In this document: piece by piece, positions 18,183-28,118 of the stretch
Layout of the letters: each line of letters opens with the position of its first letter
Numbering within the stretch: the first letter of the stretch is position 1
From: Tunturiibacter gelidiferens
Lineage (GTDB): Bacteria > Acidobacteriota > Terriglobia > Terriglobales > Acidobacteriaceae
DNA length: 64,000 nt
Assembly: GCF_013410115.1 (NCBI RefSeq)
Contig: NZ_JACCCV010000002.1
Location: forward strand, 1,550,001-1,614,000
Direction: 5' to 3'
Notes under the pieces: generated by a model
What the model was told of the DNA's origin: nothing
The model's input: only the letters and a program-made list of their open reading frames with translations
Database searches by the model: none
Position numbers and translations under genes: made by a program

Positions 18183-19175
18183 ATGAAGGTTCTCTCTATT
18201 CAAATGCGATTCTTCAGTAAGCTCGCCCTCATCGCAGCCTCTCTGCTGGCACCGTCTCTCCAGGCACAGCAGCCTCCGTCGTACCCGGAAGAGCAGCATC
18301 TGCGCAGCCGTCTCTTCGTCTACGACCTGCACACCGGCTCCTCGCATCTGGTCTACACGGCCGACTCCATATGGGAGGCGCCAAACTGGTCCCCCGACGG
18401 TAAGTACCTCATCGTCAACTCCGGTGGGGCCATCTACAAGTTCGCGCTCAAGCAGGACGGCACCGCCGAGCCAGCAAAGCTCGCGATCCCCGCCGACTAT
18501 CAGTGCAATAACGACAAGGCCATCTCGCCCGACGGCACAAAGATTGCCTTCTCAGCCACCGTCCCACCGAACAAAGGATCGCAGGTCTTCCTCGCCGACG
18601 CCGATGGCAACAACGCAAAGCTGATGACGCCCGACTCTCCCAGCTACTTTCACGGCTGGTCGCCCGACAGCGGCACGCTCGCCTTTGTCGCCCAGCGCAA
18701 CGGCAGCGGCCAATTCGACATCTACGGCATGCCCGCCGCCGGTGGACCCGAGAAACAATTCACCTCCAACCCCCACCACGACGACGGTCCCGACTACTCT
18801 CCAGACGGCAAGTGGATCTACATCAACTCCGACCGCTCCGGCAAAGAGGCCGTCTGGCGCTTCCCCGCCGAAGGCGCAGGCCACAACGACGAGAAGGCCG
18901 AGATGGTGGTCAGCGACGGACTCGAAGACTGGTTCCCCCACATCTCGCCCGACGGCAAAAAGTTGGTATACATCGGCTACCCCGCCGGCACGCCCAACCA
19001 CAACCCCCGCAACGTCTCCATCGAACTAAAGCTGGTAGCAATCGACCACGACAAAGTAGCGGCCACTCAAAAGAAACTCATCCAGGCTACCGGCGGCCAA
19101 GGCACAATGAACGTCAACTCCTGGTCCCCCGACTCCACCCGCTTCGCTTACGTCACCTATGAGGCCCTACAATGA
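18183..19175 (+). CDS. Secreted TolB-like PD40 beta-propeller protein
   Basis: A 330-residue protein with signal peptide (FFSKLALIAASLLAPSLQAQQ) and at least six PD40 repeats built around W/ISPDG: APNWSPDGKYLIVN, KAISPDGTKIAFSA, HGWSPDSGTLAFVA, PDYSPDGKWIYIN, PHISPDGKKLVYIG, NSWSPDSTRFAYV. This is the propeller half of TolB without its N-terminal domain, so a periplasmic scaffold or binding role is likelier than a Tol-Pal role. The ATG at 18183 is chosen by AGAGGAG 11 bases upstream and by the signal peptide. Divergent from the DUF305 gene. Confidence 0.85.
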   Translation: MKVLSIQMRFFSKLALIAASLLAPSLQAQQPPSYPEEQHLRSRLFVYDLHTGSSHLVYTADSIWEAPNWSPDGKYLIVNSGGAIYKFALKQDGTAEPAKLAIPADYQCNNDKAISPDGTKIAFSATVPPNKGSQVFLADADGNNAKLMTPDSPSYFHGWSPDSGTLAFVAQRNGSGQFDIYGMPAAGGPEKQFTSNPHHDDGPDYSPDGKWIYINSDRSGKEAVWRFPAEGAGHNDEKAEMVVSDGLEDWFPHISPDGKKLVYIGYPAGTPNHNPRNVSIELKLVAIDHDKVAATQKKLIQATGGQGTMNVNSWSPDSTRFAYVTYEALQ

Positions 19176-19360
19176 CTGCGCGCTCAGAGGATCGCACTCC
19201 CTGGTCGATAGATCGGCTTCTCGGAATGTATCGGTAATTCTGATTCCGAATTGACGGGGGTGCAGGAAGCGAGCAGAATCGGAAAACACAGCGCGAAAGA
19301 AGTGAGCGACGGTGAAACGAACGTCTCAGTGGGGCCCCAATTCTTCACACAGGAGACCTA

Positions 19361-21523
19361 ATGGCCATGGCCCACATCTCGCTTCTCCCATTCTCTTTAA
19401 CTGCGGCACTTTTGGTTGTCGCACCTGCTGTTCAAACTCAGACCCGACCGAATATCCAGCCGAATCTCCAGCCGAACTCCCAGCCTAAGACTAAAGCTCC
19501 ACAAGGGGTCGAGGTCCAGCTCTCCTCCGCGCAAACCGCCCTCGTATTCGAGCCCAATCGTGGTCAGGCATCTTCGAACTACCAGTGGATAGGCCGCGGT
19601 GCCGGATTCAGGCTCGGAATAACTTCCGATGGCGCCACACTCGAGTTTGGTGAGCGCACTGCCGCAAAGTCTTCGAAACCGCTCTTTCCCAATGCGTCTC
19701 AACTCAGCAAGGTCCAGACGAAGCAAAAGAGCGCACAAAGCACTCTGGTGAAACTGCATCTCACGGGCAGCGACGGCTGGAAGCCGATGGGGACGAAGCC
19801 AACTGGCGGCGTCAGTAACTACTTCATCGGAAAGATGCCGGCGGGTTGGCACACTGATATCCCTCACTACGAACAGGTCAAAGTCCCGAGTGTTTATAAA
19901 GGCGTCGATCTCATCTTCCATGGCGACGAGAGCGAACTGGAATACGATTTTGTTCTGGCCCCCGGCGCCGATCCGAGGCAGATTCAACTCCAGTTCGAAG
20001 GAGCAGCAAGCCTGGAGGTGGACAAGGCTAATGGCGACCTGGTGCTCGCTACGCCGAACAAGATTCAGCTTCGTCATGCCCAGCCCAAAATCTATCAGGA
20101 GGTGGATGGGAAAAAGGTACCCGTCAAGGGGGGATTTCGGATTTTGAAGGGAGATACCGCCGGATTCACAGTCGAAAAATATGATCCGAAGAAACCACTT
20201 GTGATCGACCCGACGATCTCGTTTGTCACGTTCCTCGGTGGGTCCGATACCGATACCGCGAGTGCAGTGGCCGTCGATGGCCTAGGTGACACCTACGTTA
20301 CTGGACAGACTTATTCCGGTAACTTCAACGTCGTTGGAGGCATCATCCAGGGCAGCAGGTCCGGCGACTCAGACGCATTTGTAACGAAACTGGGCACACA
20401 CGGCAACATCCTCTTTTCGACCTATCTGGGCGGTGGCGACAACGACGCAGGCAACGGAATCGCAGTCGATGCCAGTGGTGTTTACATCGGCGGCCAAACC
20501 CACTCGGATGACTTTCCTCTCAGTCAGCCCTTGCAATTTGCAAAAAAAGGCGACGCTACCGTTTTTGTTACCAAGCTATCGCCATCAGGCAACCGCCTCG
20601 TGTACTCGACCTACCTCGGCGGCTCGAACGGCGAGAACGGTGGAGCGATTGCCATTGATGCGTCTCAATCGGCCTACGTGGCGGGATTCACGACGTCGAC
20701 GGATTTTCCAGTTGTGAACGGCTATGAATACTATCCCGGAGGCGCCGTCAGCGGATTTGTCGCGAAGCTCTCGCCCAACGGCGCCTCGCTCATGTACTCC
20801 ACTTACCTGGGCGGATCGGACGTCGATTCCATATCCGCCATCGCAGTCGACAACTCGCTTTCGGCCTACGTGACTGGCGAATCGGTTTCGCATGATTTTC
20901 CCTATGCCGGTTACCAGTCAACGATGTTTGGAGGGTCGCCTTCGGCATTTCTTACCAAGCTGAGCCCCGCGGGCGACTCGCTCATATACTCAACATCCCT
21001 CAGCCTGGAGACAACCATCGGCACTGGAGTGTCCGTAGACCCTGCCGGAAACGCCTACGTAGCGGGAACCTTCTGCTCGCCGTGTCAGGAGTCGGCTGCA
21101 GACTTTGCGTTCGTCGCGAAGGCCTCGCCCCAGGGAAAGCTGACCTACCTCAGATATCTTTCGGGGTCGGATGGCAGCTCTGATGGACAGGCGATTGCAA
21201 CGGATGCAGACGGAGACACCTGGGTCGCGGGCAACACATCCTCAACCACGTTCCCCGGTGCTCCCCCAATTACGCCGAACCCCACTGCAGGCTTTCTGGT
21301 GAAACTCGATAAAGACGGAAATGGCCCACTCTATACGGTCTTCCTCGGGGCGCAAATCAGTGGCGTGGCGGTGGTGAAGCCTGCGGAACGGTTGGGCGGG
21401 ATCATTACCTATCCGACCATTTACACGGCAGGCACCCGGTTCACCGGCGGGAAGAGCGCTTCGAATGAAGACGCCTTCGTAGTCAGGTTGGATGAGACTC
21501 CCGTGATTGAGAACGCTCCTTAG
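19361..21523 (+). CDS. Secreted SBBP-repeat beta-propeller protein
   Basis: A 720-residue protein with signal peptide (LLPFSLTAALLVVAPAVQTQT), an N-terminal domain typical of SBBP proteins (ALVFEPNRGQASSNYQWIGRGAGFRLGI ... YKGVDLIFHGDESELEYDFVLAPGADP), then seven-bladed-type repeats of about 58 residues: TFLGGSDTDTASAVAVDGLGDTYVTGQT, STYLGGGDNDAGNGIAVDASGVYIGGQT, STYLGGSNGENGGAIAIDASQSAYVAGFT and so on. Extracellular or cell-surface location is expected; function unknown. SD AGGAGA lies 5 bases before the ATG. Confidence 0.87.
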   Translation: MAMAHISLLPFSLTAALLVVAPAVQTQTRPNIQPNLQPNSQPKTKAPQGVEVQLSSAQTALVFEPNRGQASSNYQWIGRGAGFRLGITSDGATLEFGERTAAKSSKPLFPNASQLSKVQTKQKSAQSTLVKLHLTGSDGWKPMGTKPTGGVSNYFIGKMPAGWHTDIPHYEQVKVPSVYKGVDLIFHGDESELEYDFVLAPGADPRQIQLQFEGAASLEVDKANGDLVLATPNKIQLRHAQPKIYQEVDGKKVPVKGGFRILKGDTAGFTVEKYDPKKPLVIDPTISFVTFLGGSDTDTASAVAVDGLGDTYVTGQTYSGNFNVVGGIIQGSRSGDSDAFVTKLGTHGNILFSTYLGGGDNDAGNGIAVDASGVYIGGQTHSDDFPLSQPLQFAKKGDATVFVTKLSPSGNRLVYSTYLGGSNGENGGAIAIDASQSAYVAGFTTSTDFPVVNGYEYYPGGAVSGFVAKLSPNGASLMYSTYLGGSDVDSISAIAVDNSLSAYVTGESVSHDFPYAGYQSTMFGGSPSAFLTKLSPAGDSLIYSTSLSLETTIGTGVSVDPAGNAYVAGTFCSPCQESAADFAFVAKASPQGKLTYLRYLSGSDGSSDGQAIATDADGDTWVAGNTSSTTFPGAPPITPNPTAGFLVKLDKDGNGPLYTVFLGAQISGVAVVKPAERLGGIITYPTIYTAGTRFTGGKSASNEDAFVVRLDETPVIENAP

Positions 21524-21541
21524 CCGCCTGGACTTCTAGCG

Positions 21542-21790
21542 AAAGAAGCCCAAATCGGAAAAACTCAAAATAAATCCGAAATCCGTGGCGCATTTTTCGA
21601 GCCCGGAAAACTGGCTGCTTAAACACCACGTTTACCACGCAAAACACCACAAACTCACCACCAAAACACCACGTTTTTGCACCCGTTTTTTGCCAAACCC
21701 CCCGCAAAATCGAGGAAACGCCACGCCAAAAAAATTACTGCAACATACTTCCTTATTCAAGCTGCGTCTCGCCCCTTTTTCGGCAAAATG
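21542..21790 (+). repeat. A/C-rich region with spaced ACACCAC repeats
   Basis: Non-coding. ACACCAC occurs at 21623, 21644 and 21666, i.e. every 21-22 bases (two helical turns), with related TTACCACG and CTCACCACC between them. It follows the SBBP gene and has strong C/A strand bias. No open frame is supported. Confidence 0.6.
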
Positions 21791-22088
21791 ACGTCCCCGG
21801 CGAAGACCTTCCCGGCCGTTGAACTCGAACCTCCTAAACTGTGTGACAACAATTGACTTGCAGAAAGCTATGGTTTAGCTTCATGGCGGCGTCGCCAGAA
21901 GCATTCTTGTACGTCCGAAACGGAACGTCGTAGTTGCTCCCGGTACTCCAACTCTAAGCCAACCGCTCCGATGGTGACCAAACAGGAAGCGGGTTGCGAG
22001 TTCTGAACCGGGCCTAGTACGACGTCATGGTTACGATGAATTTCTAGATTGATCTCCTTCCCTTCTCTAGTGTCGATTGAGGAGTCAC

Positions 22089-25000
22089 ATGCTAAGGACA
22101 ACTCTCACATCCGCGTCAATCTCGCTGTTTGCCGCTCTGTGCGCAGGTGCGGCAGCCAGCTCAGCACAAACCGCAAACTACGCTGGGGTCGTCACTACGC
22201 TGGAGACCGGCTTGAATGTTGTACAAGGAGTCGCGGTCGACGCGAGCGGAAACGTCTACATCGCCGCTGATTACCAGAGCTCAATAGAGGAGCTCGTAGC
22301 GGTGAATGGCAGCATACCGGCCAATCCAAAGATCGTGAAACTAGGCAGCGGCCTGAGCGACGCAAGAGGCGTAGCGGTGGACAAAAGCGGAAACGTCTTC
22401 GTCGCTGATTTAGGGGACCACACCGTAAAGGAGATCGTGGCGGTCAATGGCACCATCCCATTGGATCCAACTATCAGGACGCTCGGCAGTGGATTTTCCG
22501 CACCTCATGGCATCGCTATGGACGGCAGCGGGAACGTCTATGTCATCGATTCCAGCCAAAGTACCGTGACAGAGATCCTTGCCGTCAATAACACGATTCC
22601 CACCAGTCCGACGATGGTGGCGATTGGTAGCGGCTTCAAGGGCGCCTATGGTGTCGCCGTCGACGCGAGCGCGAATGTCTACATCGCTGACACGGGTAAC
22701 AGTGCGGTGAAAGAAGTTGAAGTGAACACCACCTTAGCATCACTGGGCAGCAGCTTCAGTCATCCGCAAAGTGTGGCGGTCGACGTCAGCGGAAACGTCT
22801 TTGTCGCGGACACCAACAACCGCGCCGTGAAAGAGATCGCAGCGAATGATTCATCTCAGGTCCTGACGATCGGAAGCGGGTTCTCCTCGCCCAAGGGGGT
22901 CGCGGTAGACAAATTCGGAAACATCTATGTTGCCGACTCGGGCACGGAGACCATCCAGGAGATTAGCCTAAAGCCCGGTATCTTCGGCTCCGTCGCCCTT
23001 GGGGCGACCGCTACGGCGACCCTGACATTCAACTTCAGCAGCCCCGGCTCCATTATGGCGCCTGGTGTTTTCACTCAGGGTGCTACAGGGCTCGACTTTA
23101 CCGATGCAGGAACTGGAACCTGTACCATCCTCGGGACCAGCCACACCTATAACGCTGGGGACTCGTGCACGGTCGTCGTCACCTTCAAGCCAACCTACTC
23201 GGGCACACGATATGGCGCGGTCACACTCTCCAATAACTCCGGGACGGTAATTGCTACAGCCAATATCACAGGAATAGGAGACGGACCACAGGTAACCTGG
23301 AGACCCGGGACCAAGACTACGGTGGGCAACATAAACGCTCACAAAGCCCTGTATCCTACCAGCGTAGCGTTGGATGGAAACGGGAATGTGTACTTCGTCG
23401 ATAGCGACACCACACTCTATGAAATCCTAGCGGATCATGGCCAGATATCGAATAATCCGGCGATGCGTACACTCGATTCCTTCGGCAGTGTTACGAGCCT
23501 CGCAATAGATGGAAGCGGTAACCTTTATGTCGCTGCAATAGGCATCATCGCCAAGATTGTTGCGGTTAATGGAAGCATTCCCGCTAACCCGAACGTGGTC
23601 TTCCTGACTAACGGCCCCAACGACGCGGCAGTCGCGGTAGACGGAGCTGGAAACATCTACTTTATGAGTGGGGGAGCCGTGCAGGAGATTGTGGCGGTCA
23701 ACGGAACCATTCCGCCTGTCCCGGCGATTCCAACACCTGTGACACTAGCGACCGGATTTTCTGGTATGGGTCTGGCAGTAGATGGAAACGGCAACGTCTA
23801 CGTCGCGGATCCCCCCGATCATCAGGTGAAAGAAATTGTGGCGGTGAACGGCGAGATCCCTCCAAATCCAACCATCCTTTCTCTGGGCGGCTTCAAAGCG
23901 CCGTTTGACGTAAAGGTAGACGGTGTCGGTAACGCCTATGTCGCGGATGAAAGTGCAGATGCGGTTTATGAGATGGTAGCCGTCAACGGGAGCGTTCTCG
24001 CCGATGCAAACATCCTTACTCTTGCCGACTCAAGCAGCGGCATTATTACGCCGTGGGGAGTTGCCGTGGATTGGAGCGGAAACGTATATGTTGCTGACTT
24101 TGCTATTTTTCACCCCCCATCTATAGGTCAGTTATACAAACTGGATTTCGCCGATGCTCCGAGATTTAACTTTCTCCCGACCACTCCTGGCCAGACGAGC
24201 AGTGACAGCCCACAGACCGCGACCATCGTCAACGATGGCAATGAGAACCTGATCTTCTCGCTACCTCTACAGGGAACCAATCCCAGTATCTCGAATCAGT
24301 TTGCGTTGGACAGTGGTTCAACCTGCCCGGAGCTGACCACTTCCAGTGCAGTGCCGGCAGCACTCGCCCCTGGGACCTCCTGTACCGAACTCGTTAGCTT
24401 TGTACCGGTCAGGACGGGTTCGATACCTGGTTCGCTCACCTTCATGGATAACGCAATTCCCTCCACCCAGACCGTGATACTCAACGGCAACGTAGAGCCT
24501 ACCCTGCCGGCCCCTGTTATCACCCCGGCACCGGGGACTTACAACAGCGCGCTGACATTGACCATGACGGATACCGCACCCATCTACTACACAACCGATG
24601 GAACCGGACCCACGGTCAACTCGACTGTCTACATTGCTCCGATAACAGTCTCGAAGACGGAGACTGTGAAGGCGATAGCGATCGAGCCAGGATTCAAATC
24701 TTCTCCAGTGACCACTTACACCTACCATCTAGTGCCGGCAATTCCAGTGTTCAACCCTGTACCAGGAACCTATGGACCATCCCCGTTTACCGTCACTCTC
24801 ACTGATACGACTCCAGGCGTCACCTTTTACTACACCACCGACGGCACCTTACCAACGACGGCATCGACGCTCTATACGGGGTCCATCACTGTGACGTCAA
24901 CTCAGTTTCTACGCGCGATCGCCACTGAAACCGGATATAGCAATAGCGCAGTGGGCGCCGCAAAATATACCTACACGTCACCGACACCGGTAATCAGTCC

Positions 25001-25223
25001 AAATGGACAAGACTTCAAGGGCACGATCACGGTGACGATCACGGATGCGTCACCACTGGCGAAGATTTATTACACCTACGCAGGAAACAATCCTGAAGTC
25101 ACTTCGATTCCCTACACCGGCCCGATTACTGTGTCGCGCAGCGAAATAATCAAGGCAATCGCAAGCGTCCCGGATGAGGCTAAGAGCGCGATAGCGGCGC
25201 AGATTTATACCCTAACGAAGTAG
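22089..25223 (+). CDS. Secreted NHL-repeat protein with chitobiase-type C-terminal repeats
   Basis: A 1,044-residue protein. The ATG at 22089 follows GAGGAG by 5 bases; an upstream TTG in frame is rejected. Order: signal peptide (SISLFAALCAGAAASSAQT), a first NHL propeller of six or seven GVAVDxSGNVYVAD blades (about 40-295), an Ig-like choice-of-anchor/HYDIN-type domain (FGSVALGATATATLTFNF ... VVTFKPTYSGTRYGAVTLSNN), a second NHL propeller (about 410-680), another Ig-like domain, and three CHB_HEX_C-type beta modules (PVITPAPGTY ... YYTTDGT). The blades are also visible as DNA-level repeats. Likely a large extracellular binding protein; no catalytic motif. Confidence 0.87.
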   Translation: MLRTTLTSASISLFAALCAGAAASSAQTANYAGVVTTLETGLNVVQGVAVDASGNVYIAADYQSSIEELVAVNGSIPANPKIVKLGSGLSDARGVAVDKSGNVFVADLGDHTVKEIVAVNGTIPLDPTIRTLGSGFSAPHGIAMDGSGNVYVIDSSQSTVTEILAVNNTIPTSPTMVAIGSGFKGAYGVAVDASANVYIADTGNSAVKEVEVNTTLASLGSSFSHPQSVAVDVSGNVFVADTNNRAVKEIAANDSSQVLTIGSGFSSPKGVAVDKFGNIYVADSGTETIQEISLKPGIFGSVALGATATATLTFNFSSPGSIMAPGVFTQGATGLDFTDAGTGTCTILGTSHTYNAGDSCTVVVTFKPTYSGTRYGAVTLSNNSGTVIATANITGIGDGPQVTWRPGTKTTVGNINAHKALYPTSVALDGNGNVYFVDSDTTLYEILADHGQISNNPAMRTLDSFGSVTSLAIDGSGNLYVAAIGIIAKIVAVNGSIPANPNVVFLTNGPNDAAVAVDGAGNIYFMSGGAVQEIVAVNGTIPPVPAIPTPVTLATGFSGMGLAVDGNGNVYVADPPDHQVKEIVAVNGEIPPNPTILSLGGFKAPFDVKVDGVGNAYVADESADAVYEMVAVNGSVLADANILTLADSSSGIITPWGVAVDWSGNVYVADFAIFHPPSIGQLYKLDFADAPRFNFLPTTPGQTSSDSPQTATIVNDGNENLIFSLPLQGTNPSISNQFALDSGSTCPELTTSSAVPAALAPGTSCTELVSFVPVRTGSIPGSLTFMDNAIPSTQTVILNGNVEPTLPAPVITPAPGTYNSALTLTMTDTAPIYYTTDGTGPTVNSTVYIAPITVSKTETVKAIAIEPGFKSSPVTTYTYHLVPAIPVFNPVPGTYGPSPFTVTLTDTTPGVTFYYTTDGTLPTTASTLYTGSITVTSTQFLRAIATETGYSNSAVGAAKYTYTSPTPVISPNGQDFKGTITVTITDASPLAKIYYTYAGNNPEVTSIPYTGPITVSRSEIIKAIASVPDEAKSAIAAQIYTLTK

Positions 25224-25419
25224 GAGCTAGCATCTCTCCGCTTGGTGGAAGGTCATACGGGCGATGTCAACACGGGCGGAGAGGAGATATTAGGTTTTGC
25301 TGATCCTCTGAGTTTAACTTCGCGCAGACTCCTGATCGGGAATGTGCCGGCGACTCAGCCTCCACCACGGCTATTCAGCCTGCTCGGTTCTGATGTGATT
25401 CGATAGTGGGGTCACCGTC

Positions 25420-28011
25420 TTATCTTGCGCTTCCCAAGAGCCAGAGATAGTAGGGATTTTTGTCGTCGGAAGCCATAACGCGCTGCATCGCCTGAGTCCA
25501 TTGCTCTCTATCTCCATCGTAGGCGGCAATACCGCCCGCATAGAAATCCCAGAGGCTATCGCGTTGCCGGGCGACTTCCGCTCGCAGAACATCATCTCCC
25601 CCAATCAAGGGCGGCTCTGTGCGGAGAGCAAGCAACTTCGGCAAAGTGCTGGTGATTTCCTTTGGGCGCACCCATGACGCATATTCAATCCGGGGATCAT
25701 CATCCGTCACCGGCCTGACGTTTGACGCATAGCGTTCAAGCCCTTCTCTTCCTGTGACCCAAGTTGCCATCAAAGCAGCCGGCGAAGAGATGCCGACCGT
25801 CTGTAGAGTTGTGCTTACGCTGCTCTGCGCAAAGCGCCTGGCGATCTGTGTTGTGTCCAGCTCGATCGGCGAATATGAACCGACTAGAAGCATCTCGTGC
25901 ATCTCAGTGGTCCAGAGGGTTGCGTAGGGAAAGACATCCAAAAAACTGCGGACCAATGATTGAGTGTCTTTATCATTCTGCGTGGTGAGCGGCAACCACT
26001 GCGCAAAAAGGCCATTAAACTCGAGCCGCCTGCCCGCAAGCTTGTAGAAGTCGGTCGAGTAGAGGTTAACGACTCCTTCCGCTGAAGGTGGCGGCGGTTC
26101 CAATGTGATCAGGTCATAGCGCTCTGCCGTACGTAACAGCTCCTGCCGGCCGTCACCGATGCGAAGCTGCATGCGCGGATCTGACCCAGCCTTGTAATTT
26201 TCCGGGAAGAGGTCTCCTGCTCGCACCACCGCAGGAAGCAACTCGACACATACTCTTCGCTGCAGCCCGGGATAATGCAGGACTGCTCCAGCGGTGATGC
26301 CTGTGCCGAAACCGATCACTAATGCGGATTGTGTTTCGCCGTGGTGAATTATCAACGGCAGCATCGCCTGCAGGCGCATGTAGCGCAGAGATGGCATGGC
26401 ATCGCCGGAGTTGGAAACACCCTGAATATAAAGCCGACGAAACACATTGTCGCCCGAGCGCTGATCTGCGACAGCAACCGTGCCACCTCCGCTTTCCTGA
26501 TAGAAGATCAGGTTCCCTCCGCCACGCGTCGTGAGGAGCAGCCTAGCAAGACGATCGGGCGGCGTGAAGATCGCTCCCGCGACGGCAATCAATGCGACGA
26601 CGCAGACGGCCAACCGCAGCTTCCCGCTCACGCTTAAGCCAAGCAGCACGACCAACGCACCTACTGTTGCGGCCGCAATCGCAAGCACGCTGAGCGTACG
26701 CACCAGTCCAAGCGTGGGCACAAGCAGAAAGCCCGTCAATAGGGTGCCTGCGATACCTCCAGCTGTATTGACCGCAAGAACCGTGCCAGCATCACGACCC
26801 GCGTGCTCGACACCAGCTGTCAATCGCAGAACAGCTGGAAACGCAGCTCCCAGCAATACCGTCGGGACGAAGACGATGCCAAGTGAGGCCACCAAAAAAT
26901 GTGTGCACATGCGTGCAAATTCATTTCCGGCTACTGCGTAGACCAGATCGCCCGCTTCAATCTGCACTCGCAGCTGGCACAGGGTCAGAAGAGTTATTTC
27001 AAACTGCGCCACCAGCCCGGCTGCAGAGATGAGGAAACCAAATACTCCCCACGTGTCGCGGATTTTGTGGCTAAAACGGGCGTAAAGGGCGCTACCAACC
27101 ACGAGGCCCGCGAGATAGGTCGCCAGCACCAACGAAAATGCAAACACTCTGGTGCTCATAAACTGAGGCATGGTCTGCGACCACACGACTTCATAGCCAA
27201 GCGCGATACCTCCGGCGATTGCATAGAGAGCAAGCGCCACGCGCGATTTGGATGGGGGACTTGCGGTTCTTACCTTTTCTTTGGCTGCCTCTGGAGAACT
27301 CATCGAGGCGCGCCGGACCAGTATCAACACTAGACTTGCCGCACCGAGATTCAAAGCGCCTGCGGCTAATGCCGTACCGCGAACTCCGAGCCACGGCAGG
27401 AAAACGAAAGAACTCGACAAAGCGCCGGCGATGCCTCCGGCCGTATTGGCGGCATAGACCCAACCTCCGGCTTGCGCGATTTGTCGGCGCCCCAGGGTCT
27501 GCGATCGAATAGCCACAGGCAGCGTTCCGCCCATCAGGAAGGCGGGCGCTCCCACAAGCAGAAAGGGAAGTACCCAGGCGAGAAGGCCAGCGTGAGTTTG
27601 AATTGTGATGAACGGTTCTGCCGAGTGGGCGAGCGCTATAGTCGCGACTACGCTTGCGAGAGCAATGCCAATCTCCAGCAGAGCATAAAGGAGGAGCGGC
27701 CTACTCCATCGGTCGACGAGATGGCCAAAGATCGCGCCTCCGGCAGCAAGTCCCGCGAAGAACGCGCTAATGGCGATCGTGATGGAATAGACTTCAATCC
27801 CAACCACTAAAGAAAGCTGCCTGATCCAGAGAACCTGAAAGATGATCGCCGCAGAGCCCGACAAGAAGAGAACGAATCCAAATAATAGAGTACGAAGGCG
27901 GTCCAAGAATCCGGCGCTTGCCTCTTCCTTCACTGGCTCCTTTCGTCTCCGCTTGCCACCTTTGTCTCTTCTATTGAGAACTGAAGGAAAAGCCGATTCT
28001 GCACGTGGCAT
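25420..28011 (-). CDS. Fused MFS-like membrane / spermidine-synthase-like protein
   Basis: About 863 residues. The N-terminal two thirds hold many transmembrane helices (LLFGFVLFLSGSAAIIFQVLWIRQLSLVVG, a second half starting near RVALALYAIAGGIALGYEVVWSQ). The C-terminal third is a Rossmann-type spermidine-synthase-like domain (LVIGFGTGITAGAVLHYPGLQRRVCVELLPAVV, IGDGRQELLRTAERYDLITLEPPPPS). In this family the usual aminopropyl-transfer residues are not well kept, so the reaction is unknown. AGAGGA lies 5 bases before the ATG at 28011; a second reasonable ATG lies at 28053. It is 107 bases downstream of the sulfatase on the same strand. Confidence 0.88.
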   Translation of the reverse strand: MPRAESAFPSVLNRRDKGGKRRRKEPVKEEASAGFLDRLRTLLFGFVLFLSGSAAIIFQVLWIRQLSLVVGIEVYSITIAISAFFAGLAAGGAIFGHLVDRWSRPLLLYALLEIGIALASVVATIALAHSAEPFITIQTHAGLLAWVLPFLLVGAPAFLMGGTLPVAIRSQTLGRRQIAQAGGWVYAANTAGGIAGALSSSFVFLPWLGVRGTALAAGALNLGAASLVLILVRRASMSSPEAAKEKVRTASPPSKSRVALALYAIAGGIALGYEVVWSQTMPQFMSTRVFAFSLVLATYLAGLVVGSALYARFSHKIRDTWGVFGFLISAAGLVAQFEITLLTLCQLRVQIEAGDLVYAVAGNEFARMCTHFLVASLGIVFVPTVLLGAAFPAVLRLTAGVEHAGRDAGTVLAVNTAGGIAGTLLTGFLLVPTLGLVRTLSVLAIAAATVGALVVLLGLSVSGKLRLAVCVVALIAVAGAIFTPPDRLARLLLTTRGGGNLIFYQESGGGTVAVADQRSGDNVFRRLYIQGVSNSGDAMPSLRYMRLQAMLPLIIHHGETQSALVIGFGTGITAGAVLHYPGLQRRVCVELLPAVVRAGDLFPENYKAGSDPRMQLRIGDGRQELLRTAERYDLITLEPPPPSAEGVVNLYSTDFYKLAGRRLEFNGLFAQWLPLTTQNDKDTQSLVRSFLDVFPYATLWTTEMHEMLLVGSYSPIELDTTQIARRFAQSSVSTTLQTVGISSPAALMATWVTGREGLERYASNVRPVTDDDPRIEYASWVRPKEITSTLPKLLALRTEPPLIGGDDVLRAEVARQRDSLWDFYAGGIAAYDGDREQWTQAMQRVMASDDKNPYYLWLLGSAR

Positions 28012-28118
28012 GTCAGTCCTCTTAGCTTGAGAGGCCGAACTCGTTATGAGCATAAACCCGGTCTCCAACAGCAGTTATGCAAACCTTCAGTACGCTGTAT
28101 CCGCGGGTTTTGTGAACC

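Noticed and set aside
21615..21680. CRISPR-like array at the ACACCAC repeats
   Set aside because: Units are 7 bases with 14-15 base gaps, far from the repeat and spacer sizes of CRISPR, and no cas genes are present.
22200..24100. DNA-level repeats in the NHL gene as a mobile element or minisatellite
   Set aside because: They follow the blade periodicity of the encoded propeller and are diverged; they are protein repeats.
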